Assembly (NCBI GenBank): GCA_003649445.1
Contig: QMRV01000011.1
Span: forward strand, 1-56,607
Source of the DNA: Thermoprotei archaeon
GTDB taxonomy: Archaea > Thermoproteota > Thermoprotei > Thermofilales > B15-G2
Length of the DNA stretch: 56,607 nt
Direction of reading: 5' to 3'
Shown in pieces: positions 25,640 to 34,100 of the stretch. The position numbers were made by a program, and so were the translations under genes. Below the pieces are notes generated by a model that was not told where the DNA came from, did not search any database, and worked only from the letters and a program-made list of their open reading frames with translations. Every line of letters starts with the position of its first letter. Position 1 is the stretch's first letter.

Positions 25640-26449
25640 GTGTACGTTGCTTGTAGAGACATTATTTTAAAGAACGTATTCGGTTCTGTTGAAGAAGGAC
25701 TTAGTGTACTTGGAATAAATAGTATTGAGCTTTACTTGCCTAGAGACTTTAAAGTCTTCAGCGGCCATAATCTTGAATACGAGTTAAGCAGTTTTAAGAA
25801 ATATCTAAGCGAACAGAATATTGAAGTAAACTCTATACTTATTGCCAATGATTTTATGGAAACTGATTATGTGGTTAAAGCAGTCAATATAGCTCATAGG
25901 CTTGGATTAGGAGTAGTTCGTGTAGATACTATTGTAAAGGAAGTAGAAGGCTATAGTTTAGAAGACTGTATTCGGGCGTCAATTGACTGGCTTAAAGAGC
26001 TTAAAGATAAAGTAAAGGACGTAGTATTAGCTATCGAGAATCACGGCTATGTTTCTAATAGAGAAGAGTACTTGGATGCTTTGTTTAAAGAGTTTCCGGA
26101 AACTTTTCTTGGATTGACTCTCGATACAGGTAACTTTTACTGGTATGGATATCCGCTGAGCAAAGTCTACGAGATAGTCGAGAAGTTTGCCGATAGAGTT
26201 AAACACACTCATGTTAAGAACGCTGTCGCTGAGCGTAAAGAAGCTTGGCGTAAGCCAGGTGACGTAACTATGTCTCCTCTCTTCGAAGGAGACGTCGACT
26301 TGAAGAAAATAGTTAGCATTTTAAAAAGACATGGATATAACGGAGACTTAACTATTGAAGACGAGTCTCTTGGACGATGTAGTGATTTAGAGAAAAAAGA
26401 TATTTTAATTAGAGATACAAAATATTTAAATAACTTATGTAGGCTATAG
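25640..26449 (+). CDS. Sugar phosphate isomerase/epimerase-like TIM barrel
   Basis: 269 residues of the xylose isomerase-like AP2EC superfamily. Characteristic strands end in metal-binding residues: VVLAIENHG (Glu), LGLTLDTGNFYWYGYP (Asp), VKHTHVKNA (His) and DLTIEDES (Glu). The set fits a divalent-metal sugar or hydroxypyruvate-type isomerase; endonuclease IV is less likely because it has more His ligands. The substrate is unknown. It is divergent from lysA with a shared promoter region, but a metabolic link is not evident. The stop overlaps the convergent ATPase gene by six bases. Confidence 0.85.
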   Translation: MYVACRDIILKNVFGSVEEGLSVLGINSIELYLPRDFKVFSGHNLEYELSSFKKYLSEQNIEVNSILIANDFMETDYVVKAVNIAHRLGLGVVRVDTIVKEVEGYSLEDCIRASIDWLKELKDKVKDVVLAIENHGYVSNREEYLDALFKEFPETFLGLTLDTGNFYWYGYPLSKVYEIVEKFADRVKHTHVKNAVAERKEAWRKPGDVTMSPLFEGDVDLKKIVSILKRHGYNGDLTIEDESLGRCSDLEKKDILIRDTKYLNNLCRL

Positions 26450-27880
26450 ACTTTTTTCACAATCTTTAAGTAATGCGAGAAATACTGAAACAGGAACTAT
26501 AAGCACTTTTTTATTTTTGTCATAGCTAAAAGAGTCTCTTGAAATAATTATTACTTCTTTCGCTCTTTTAACAGGAGGCAGTTTGACTTTATACCTATAC
26601 TTTACTTCGATTTCTACTAATGTTCCGTCTTGTCTCTTATACAGTATGTCTGTTTCTTTTTTATTTTTTATATAGCCTATGAAAGTATTTGGTTCTCTTA
26701 GCTTAGGTATTCTTCCGTGCTGAACTATATGTGATACTACTATGTTTTCTACTATGATCGGAGTTTTCTCTACTGTTAATGTTTCATTTACTACTTGACT
26801 GTATAATTTTCCTTCGCTAAATGTTTTTATAGCGTAGTAGAAGCCTATGTCTGTAAAGTAAGCTTTTATTCCTCCTTTTAGAGTGCTTGTTTTACTTGAA
26901 AAAATGAATTTCCCGAGAGGAATTACTACTAGCATTTCTTCTAGTATTTTTATATAATCTTTAACAGTATCTAGCGATATTCCTATTTTTTTGGCTAATG
27001 TAGCATAAGTTACTATGCTTGATAGGTTTTTTGATATTTCTATTAATACTGCTTTAGCTATATCTGGATCTCTATTCTCTTTAGCTATATCTCCTAAAAT
27101 ATAGTTTAGTAGTATTTCAAGAGCTTCTTCTACAGGCTTCTCTTTTCTGAGAAAAGCATCGACTACCTCAGGGAAACCGCCTGTTTGAAGATACTTGTAG
27201 AAGATTTCATCTATTTCTGTAATATAGGGCAATGTTTCTGAAATTTTCTTAGCTATTTTTTCTATACTTTCATCTAATGAAAAAGATTTCTCTTTTAGAA
27301 TTCTTCTTATTTTCTCGTTAGCTAGTGCTTCAATATATTTTCTAAACGACACTGGCGTTAAGTAGTATTCTCCTCCCTCAACACCTCTTCCAGGCATTAA
27401 TTCTGCTCCTCTAGTCAGTAGTAAGGGTATTGACCCCGTGACTACTGTTATGCAGTTCTCCAGTACTCCGGAGTCTTTTAGTCCCTTCAGCGCATAGCTC
27501 CATTTATTTACTCTAGTAATTTCATCTATTAAAATAAAATTTGATTCTCTTTTATATATGTTTAAGTATTCTCTAATAATATTCATTAACTGAACATAGT
27601 TTACTATAGGTATTCTATCGCATGATAAATATAATATGCTTAATGGATCCTCTCCATTTTCTATTAAATGCTTAATATATAATTTCAGCCAAATAGTCTT
27701 TCCTGACCTCCTAGGACCTTTAATAAAATATGTTCTCCCTTTGGCGAGTGGCGGTATTTTTCTACTGAAATGTACTATCATTTTTTGGTATTTTTCTAAA
27801 TCATAATCAAATCTCTCGAAATCTTTTACTCTCCACCAGGGATTCTGCTCTACGATAGTTTTCGAGATCACTCGAGTCAC
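26444..27880 (-). CDS. AAA ATPase with DUF4143 domain (AAA_14 type)
   Basis: 478 residues. Walker A GPRRSGKT (55-62), Walker B NFILIDEI (about 114-121) and sensor VVTGS are followed by ELMPGRG and YLTPVSFRKYI, typical of the AAA_14/DUF4143 family. A winged-helix stretch (IVTYATLAKKIGISLDTVKDYI) is near 315-335. The C-terminal part (KETDILYKRQDGTLVEIEVKYR) resembles a restriction-endonuclease-like fold with D, E and K. These ATPases are abundant in archaea, vary in number between strains and have no settled function; many lie in mobile or defence-associated loci. Start GTG 27880, next to tandem TTCGAGT repeats. Confidence 0.87.
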   Translation of the reverse strand: MTRVISKTIVEQNPWWRVKDFERFDYDLEKYQKMIVHFSRKIPPLAKGRTYFIKGPRRSGKTIWLKLYIKHLIENGEDPLSILYLSCDRIPIVNYVQLMNIIREYLNIYKRESNFILIDEITRVNKWSYALKGLKDSGVLENCITVVTGSIPLLLTRGAELMPGRGVEGGEYYLTPVSFRKYIEALANEKIRRILKEKSFSLDESIEKIAKKISETLPYITEIDEIFYKYLQTGGFPEVVDAFLRKEKPVEEALEILLNYILGDIAKENRDPDIAKAVLIEISKNLSSIVTYATLAKKIGISLDTVKDYIKILEEMLVVIPLGKFIFSSKTSTLKGGIKAYFTDIGFYYAIKTFSEGKLYSQVVNETLTVEKTPIIVENIVVSHIVQHGRIPKLREPNTFIGYIKNKKETDILYKRQDGTLVEIEVKYRYKVKLPPVKRAKEVIIISRDSFSYDKNKKVLIVPVSVFLALLKDCEKSL

Positions 27881-27893
27881 CTATATATACTCC

Positions 27894-27912
27894 ACTCGAA
27901 TATACTCGAATA
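27894..27912. repeat. Tandem 9-base operator-like repeats upstream of the DUF4143 ATPase
   Basis: ACTCGAATA occurs at 27894-27902 and again at 27904-27912, one DNA turn apart. Related AGTCGAATA lies at 27937-27945, and CACTCGAGTC at the start of the ATPase gene. On the minus strand the copies lie just after TATA-like CTTATATAC (about 27914-27922), where a bound protein would block transcription. They are too short and few for a CRISPR. Confidence 0.45.
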
Positions 27913-27945
27913 AAGTATATAAGGATATTCTAGTTGAGTCGAATA

Positions 27946-29103
27946 TTATGTTGGAATTTTGTCTTCTGGTGGAGGAGACCAGTTTTTAGTGATCTTAGCC
28001 ATGTTTTTGAGGAATATTTTTCTGTGTTCTCTAGCTTTAGCTAGCAGTGCTTCTAGAAAAGAGAGAAGCTCATCGTAAGTCTTCTTGTCTACTGGGAAGG
28101 GTACTCCGTCTTTTCCTCCTACAGCGTAAGCGTACTTGAAGGGGTCTATTGGATGTGTTACGGGGTCTTTCCACGAGGGAGGTGTTTCGTATACAAGCTC
28201 TGCTACAAGAGCTAGTGCTCTGAGAGTGCTTGGACCGAGTCCTTTAACTAAAAGCAGTTCCTTGAAATCAGACACTGCGAGTTCTCTTGCCTCAATTAAA
28301 GCCTTCCTATTTAGCGCTACTGGCCCCAAGCTTATATACTTCCTTACTTTCTTTCTCGCTTCTTCAGGATTATAGGGCGTGTAGTAGGCTAGTAGAGTAT
28401 TTCCTTTAGCGAGTGCAAGAACTGATTTGAGTTCTCTCTCGAGTTTTGAGGCATTTTCTTTAGCTAAATCTACTACTGTTTTTCTAAACTCATCTATTCT
28501 TCTAGCTATAGTATTGAACGCGTAGCTGTGTTTAGTTCCGCTTATTGCCTTATGAGGCTCTACAACAAAGTCTTTTAAATGTCCCGAGAACCAGTGGTAT
28601 CTTCGAGCCATTTTCGTAGAAACATTCATTCCCTGCTGGACTATAGTCCAGTTGCCTTCCTTGTCTACGAAAAACATATGGTGGTATAGAGTATATCCAC
28701 ACTGTAGAGCAACGTTATCTACTTTTGCTACAATACGTGATACTTGAATATATTTATCTGGATTTAAGCTATATTTGCTACAGATTTCTTTGAGTTCGGA
28801 AGGAGTTGCCCTAGCTTTATCTCCCTTACCTCCAGCTGCTTTAATACCGAAGTCTTCTTTAATAAGAACCTGTTTAAGTATTCCACAGGTAACTGTCGTC
28901 GATCCAGAGCTATCCCAGTCCATTCCGATTAGATTATTTAGTGCCTGAAACCAAATAGGGTCAGATAATCTCTCAAGAACACCTACAGTACCATATTCTT
29001 CTACGAGAAGTCTTACAACTATCTCAGTCAGCTTAATCATACGGGAAGCTAGCCAGGGCGGAACAGTGCCTGTATGTAAAGGTAAATCTGCTACAGCAGG
29101 CAT
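27946..29103 (-). CDS. DUF763 family protein
   Basis: 385 residues beginning with the family signature VADLPLHTGTVPPWLASRM. DUF763 proteins occur in thermophilic archaea and some bacteria. The C-terminal part contains a helix-hairpin-helix-like stretch (LLLVKGLGPSTLRALALVAELVY), suggesting DNA or RNA binding. The middle contains many His and Arg (YTLYHHMFFVDKEG, RRYHWFSGHLKDF, GTKHSYAFN), which may form an active site. A nucleic-acid processing role is a reasonable inference only. An sRNA gene lies directly upstream on the opposite strand. Confidence 0.87.
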   Translation of the reverse strand: MPAVADLPLHTGTVPPWLASRMIKLTEIVVRLLVEEYGTVGVLERLSDPIWFQALNNLIGMDWDSSGSTTVTCGILKQVLIKEDFGIKAAGGKGDKARATPSELKEICSKYSLNPDKYIQVSRIVAKVDNVALQCGYTLYHHMFFVDKEGNWTIVQQGMNVSTKMARRYHWFSGHLKDFVVEPHKAISGTKHSYAFNTIARRIDEFRKTVVDLAKENASKLERELKSVLALAKGNTLLAYYTPYNPEEARKKVRKYISLGPVALNRKALIEARELAVSDFKELLLVKGLGPSTLRALALVAELVYETPPSWKDPVTHPIDPFKYAYAVGGKDGVPFPVDKKTYDELLSFLEALLAKAREHRKIFLKNMAKITKNWSPPPEDKIPT

Positions 29104-29159
29104 TACTAATAATTATTATTTAGGTTAGTATAGTAAAAGTTACGGTTAGATACTCAAAA

Positions 29160-29217
29160 CTAAGATGATGAAGCTCGGAAAACAGATAGATGAAGAGTAC
29201 GCCACAGTCTGAAACTA
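29160..29217 (+). ncRNA. Box C/D sRNA
   Basis: Plus strand: box C ATGATGA (29165-29171), 11-base guide AGCTCGGAAAA, box D' CAGA (29183-29186, one change from CTGA), 3-base spacer, box C' ATGAAGA (29190-29196), 12-base guide GTACGCCACAGT, box D CTGA (29209-29212). Spacings match the minus-strand sRNA at 24.24-24.30 kb, and degenerate internal C'/D' boxes are normal. A TATA-like TATAGTAAAAG near 29129-29139 is about 27 bases before the expected 5' end. Confidence 0.75.
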
Positions 29218-29245
29218 AAAGATTATCAAAAATATTTTGAACGCT

Positions 29246-31180
29246 TTAGTATGGTAGAGCCCATAGCGACCTCGATATTAGTAGCAACGAGGCGGCGAAA
29301 GCTATTGCTACAGCGTTTCCTAGAGTTAAGCCAGCTACTATGACTACTTTATCGCGGTCCCACTTTTCCTTACCAAGCTTCTTTTCGAGTATCTTGCCCA
29401 CAATTACTCCTATTGTTGCTCCTACTAGCGGATGAGGCATAGAAGTAATTCCCCAGAGAACACCTATTAGCACTGCTAGAGGTAGCTTAAGTATCTTTAA
29501 GACCACTGCGAGAATCGCTGATACTAAGAAGAACCCTATTATAAACTCTGAGCTTATTGTAGGCAGGAAGCCTTTTCTCACGAATGTAGGCCAGATAACC
29601 CAGTTTAGCACAGAAATAGGCCACGTTACCTCGATCCATGGGTAGAAGGCTGAGGGCATTGGAGCCATGCGCCAGAACATGTCGACGTATATTAGCGAGA
29701 ATATGAAGAGCAGAGGCATTGCCATGAAAGCCGCCTTGAGGTATGTTTTCGGAGTTACTCCACACCAGTAGCCTACTTGGAATGCATTCACTATTACTCC
29801 TGGAGCATTTCCTGGCTGAGCAACCCATCCAGCGAACCATACATCTAGATCCTTGTATCCGCTGAAGAGAATAGTTGCCTCTCTGAGCATCGGGGGCTGG
29901 GCTGGAGCAAATCCTGTCATACCTATAGACCAGGCGCTGATGAAAGGCCATATGAAGCCCCAGGCAACGAAAGGCAGAAGCAGTATTATGGGGAATCTAG
30001 GCACAAGATACTTGAATAGCGCTATTGAGGCGGCTACGGAAAGGAAGTATACTGTGAGAAGAGGAGTCAGCGATATGTACCCTGCTTTCTTCACGCTCTC
30101 GGGGAGAGATTTTAGATTAGAGAAAGCTCTGGCATAGTTCTTGTACTCGAGGATAAACGGCATTATACCGGCAGCTATCGATACACCTATGTAAGCACTA
30201 AGCCATAAGTCAAAGTACGAGCGCTGGTAGAGCCAGACTAGTCCTGCTCCAGGGAACCAGTCTTGTTGCCACCACTTGAATATATCTAGCGGAAGTTTTA
30301 GCGCAATAGCGTTTCCGACAACATAGGCTAGTATAGATGCTATAGTTGCTGTAATCACTAGGTAAGAGGGAATGACCCATGCTGAAGCTACGTTGAGGAG
30401 GTCTAGCGATACGCCGAAGATTGCTCCCGGTATGATTACTTGTAGTGCCTGAGTCAAGTCGAGGAACGACCATATCATAGACCCTGTAACAGAAAATGCT
30501 TTGCCGAAGAATGTTAGCGTTATTATTGGGAAGCCGTAGAGGATGAGTGAATATATTACTCCTATTACTGCTGACAGTATGAATTTATCGAATCTCTCAG
30601 GGTCTCTTTCAGTCAAGCTGATTATTGTCTCGGCTTGTACTCTTCCTATAGGGAATGGCAGTTTCTCTATTTCTATGTAGAGCTGAGCTAATATGAAGGT
30701 CATAGGCAGTATTGTGCCGAGATATATGATGAAGCCTAAGATAAGCAGTCCTATGTAGAATAGCCAGTCTGGGTGAAGCAGAGTTCTCTTCAGTATAGCT
30801 TCTGAAGATATAGGCGGAACAAACCACCAGGGCACCTCTTTATCGAAGCCTAGTGCCTTGAAGTAGGGGCTTTGAACCATGTATACGCGGTAGGGGAAGT
30901 TAAGGAAAGGTATCATTCCCTCTACGAGTACCGATCCTCCTATAGCTACTGATGAGACGAAATATATTATGAAGCCCTCCTGTCTGGATAGAGGCGAGTG
31001 GAAGAAATAGGCAAGCTCAGTGAAGAGCAATAGAATTACAGCGGGCCAAGCTACTGATATTGGAGTAGCTAGAGTCATGTAAATTTGTATAGGAAGTATT
31101 ACTACCGCTGAAAACACTATTGCTAAAAACGACCTCCAAGTTAATCCTTCTTCTTCATTGAATAACCTAAACCTCCCCAT
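29246..31180 (-). CDS. OPT-like large membrane transporter, paralogue 1
   Basis: 644 residues with about 13-15 membrane helices. It is a paralogue of the 675-residue protein at 36-38 kb. Both carry the motif (V/I)EIE(K/R)LPFP in a cytosolic loop, long aromatic outer loops with P and W, and a poorly packed central region. The layout suggests the archaeal/planctomycete DUF6785-DUF6784 group, distantly related to oligopeptide (OPT) transporters; I offer that name cautiously. It starts two bases after the stop of the M28-FtsX fusion, with GGAGGGTGAG as ribosome site, so the two proteins are made together. Peptide or glycan-fragment uptake is inferred from context. Confidence 0.75.
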   Translation of the reverse strand: MGRFRLFNEEEGLTWRSFLAIVFSAVVILPIQIYMTLATPISVAWPAVILLLFTELAYFFHSPLSRQEGFIIYFVSSVAIGGSVLVEGMIPFLNFPYRVYMVQSPYFKALGFDKEVPWWFVPPISSEAILKRTLLHPDWLFYIGLLILGFIIYLGTILPMTFILAQLYIEIEKLPFPIGRVQAETIISLTERDPERFDKFILSAVIGVIYSLILYGFPIITLTFFGKAFSVTGSMIWSFLDLTQALQVIIPGAIFGVSLDLLNVASAWVIPSYLVITATIASILAYVVGNAIALKLPLDIFKWWQQDWFPGAGLVWLYQRSYFDLWLSAYIGVSIAAGIMPFILEYKNYARAFSNLKSLPESVKKAGYISLTPLLTVYFLSVAASIALFKYLVPRFPIILLLPFVAWGFIWPFISAWSIGMTGFAPAQPPMLREATILFSGYKDLDVWFAGWVAQPGNAPGVIVNAFQVGYWCGVTPKTYLKAAFMAMPLLFIFSLIYVDMFWRMAPMPSAFYPWIEVTWPISVLNWVIWPTFVRKGFLPTISSEFIIGFFLVSAILAVVLKILKLPLAVLIGVLWGITSMPHPLVGATIGVIVGKILEKKLGKEKWDRDKVVIVAGLTLGNAVAIAFAASLLLISRSLWALPY

Positions 31181-31182
31181 AA

Positions 31183-34100
31183 CTACTCACCCTCCTTCAA
31201 GCCCACAAGATCTAAAGCCTTCTTAACGTATTCTCTTCTCTCAGAAGGAACAATACTTCTCCATAATAAGAACTGCTTCCTAAGGATATCTAGGAACGCC
31301 TTGTTGGAACGTATCCAGACTTCTCTTGGCCCTGACTCGAGGCGCAGCGCTACAGTGAATCGAGAAATACCGTCTTCTGGTAACGCAGCTATTTCAACTT
31401 CCTGTTTTAGTCCAGCCTCCCATGGATAGAGCATTACTCTAGTTTTAAGCGCATAGCCTTTTTTACCCTCCATTTCAAATGAGGTTATTTTAGCTTCTTC
31501 AAGTGAAGCAAACCATCTATGGGCTCTTTCTGTTCTATGAGCATCGAGAAACTCTTTAACATAAAGAAGCACGCCGGGAGCTTCTACCTTAGTTGCTCTA
31601 AACGGCGTAGGAATTTCCCATATATCTCCTCTAGGTTTAGTAGTAATCTTCCATTTTCTTTCAAGCGATGGTGTTACGAGAGCACCCATTCTGAAGGCAG
31701 GAATAATTGAGGGTACTATTACAGTGACAAATGAAAGTGCTATCGCTAACACTACTGCACCTGAAGTGTAATTGGGATAGAAGCCGGGGCCCATTAGTGG
31801 TGTCAAAGCCTTGAGTACAAATATACCGGTAGTATATCCTATTACTCCTCCTATGAGCGCATAGGCTATAGCTTCAGAGAAGAAGAGGCCAACAACATGT
31901 AGTGGAGCAAGACCTAGAGCTGAAAGAGTTTTAACTTCATTTGTTCTTTGCTGTACTAGAGAAATCATCATATTGAACATTATAAGCGAAGCTATAACTA
32001 TAGCCGGTAGTAAGAATGACCATCCTCTAGCAGCGAGACCTACTAACGAAACATATCCTTTCACTTTCTTTCCGTCAGAGACAAAGAGATACATGTTATA
32101 GGTCATTTCCGCGAGTATTCTGGCAAACTTATCTAGTTTCGTGTAGTCTTCGCCTACAACAGCTGTGCTCGCTCTTATAGAGCCAGGGAACTTTTCTAAG
32201 ACACTGTAGGGAATAATTATAATAGTATCCCACTGAAGCCTCTCTGTAACAACGATGCCAGATGCCCCTGCTTCAGTAGACCATATATTGAAAGGAGCTA
32301 TAGGCTCATTATCAATATCTCTTACTCCACCGAGTGCAGCTGGATCAAATATATCGACTACTATAAAGTCAATGCCCCATATTTTTACTTTCGCAGGCAC
32401 AGACTTTATGCCAAGGAATTCTGCGAGCTTACGGTTTATTATACAAGATATTACGTCGGGCGATATTTCGCGGAAAAGCTCACTCCATCTTCTATAAATA
32501 GTAGCGGCTTCTATGCCTAAGACCTTACCGTCTACTTCATCTAAGCCTACTATAGCTCTTACAGTTTCTTTCTTACCCTCATACTCTACAGGTATTTCTC
32601 CCCATAGAGTCGATCCTTCAATAGGCCCATAAAGCCAGGCACGTCTAGCTACTTCTTCTTCACTTAACACCTTTAGGCACTCCACAAACGATTCCGGCAA
32701 GGTATCATAAGAGACATACCTAGCTAAAAGCCCTGTATAACTAGGCTCAGCAGTAATACTCAATGTTTTTAGAACAGTATGCGTCGTAATTGATGTAAGT
32801 GATATTAGCGACATTGTTATGATGACTATTGCTGTCAGAGTAAGAAGCGAAGTAACCTTGTGCCTCTTCATATTTACTACACCATAGTAAAGCGACGAAA
32901 CCATGACATCCCATCTACTCACTTCTACGAAGTGTACTCCAAGAGTCTTTTTCCTTACTCTCCACATTACGCCTTGGAAATCTGTGTAGAGTAGGAAACC
33001 TATTACTACCGAAATAGTTAGTATAACGAAGCCTAGCAACAGTGTAGGCATACTCGCTACTAAATGGAAACCTGGATGGTTAAGCCACATCAAGACAATA
33101 AATATTGCAAAGATACACGCTATTGTTAAGAGTCTTTTTCTGCCCTCGTAAAACTCAAATAAAAGTCTCTCTAGCACGAAAGCAAATGGGATCAACATAA
33201 CGAAGTAGACTACAGTAGTTGTAGATGAGCCTTGAATAAGCCCTCTCGACGAGTAATAGAGCTTTTGTGCCCAAGCCCAAGCGATTAGCGAAGCATAGTA
33301 GGCTTTACTATAATCTTTTTCCTCTAAATACTCTTTAGTTAAATTACGCCACTCTTCAAGCATCCTCAAACTTCTCTGAGACTCCGCGTCAAAGACACCG
33401 AACCTCGCAGCCAAGTCTATTCTATATCTACTTAGCCAGTAGAAGTTCTCGACGTAGTGCAAAGTAGACTTTAATAAAACCAGAGATTCTCCCGGCTCAT
33501 TAAGATAGTAACCAGCACCCTCCGGGTATTTTTCAGAAGCATTTAAAAGTAGAATTGTTAAGTAGATTGGCCCTTCCTGAGACCTAACGTGTACTTCTAT
33601 TTCTATTCTCTCTTCAGGCTTGACATAGACAACTAGTATCCTAGACATAGGGTCTACTTCATAACCATAGTGATATACCTCTGAGTGAGATGTAAATTCT
33701 CTAACTATTACTGAAACATCTCGGGCTTGAAGAGTCTTGTATATACTCATGTAGTTGTATAAGTCAAGCATTCCTTGAGGAAAAGTTACACTAAACATAG
33801 TTATGCTGGCACACTTGAATACGACGAAACGCAAAGGCTGCGGCCATCCATAGACTCCTTCTCTCACACTGAACGTTCTCGTAGTGTATATTGCTTCAGC
33901 ACCATATTTGCCGTAATCATTTGTATAGAGAATTCTTCCCTTGTTCTTATAGTCAATTACGTAGAGCCTAGCCATATAAGTTCTTGCTCCCCCTCCTCTA
34001 TCTATGGCTAGACCATGGACAACAAAAGTTCCATTAGGCTTTGTTTTTAAGAAAATATAGTTGAAAATATTGTATTGATCCTCTGAATCCACTATAGCTA

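Noticed and set aside
27894..27945. Short CRISPR-like repeat array
   Set aside because: Repeats are only 9 bases, the spacing is one base, and there are no cas genes in the window.
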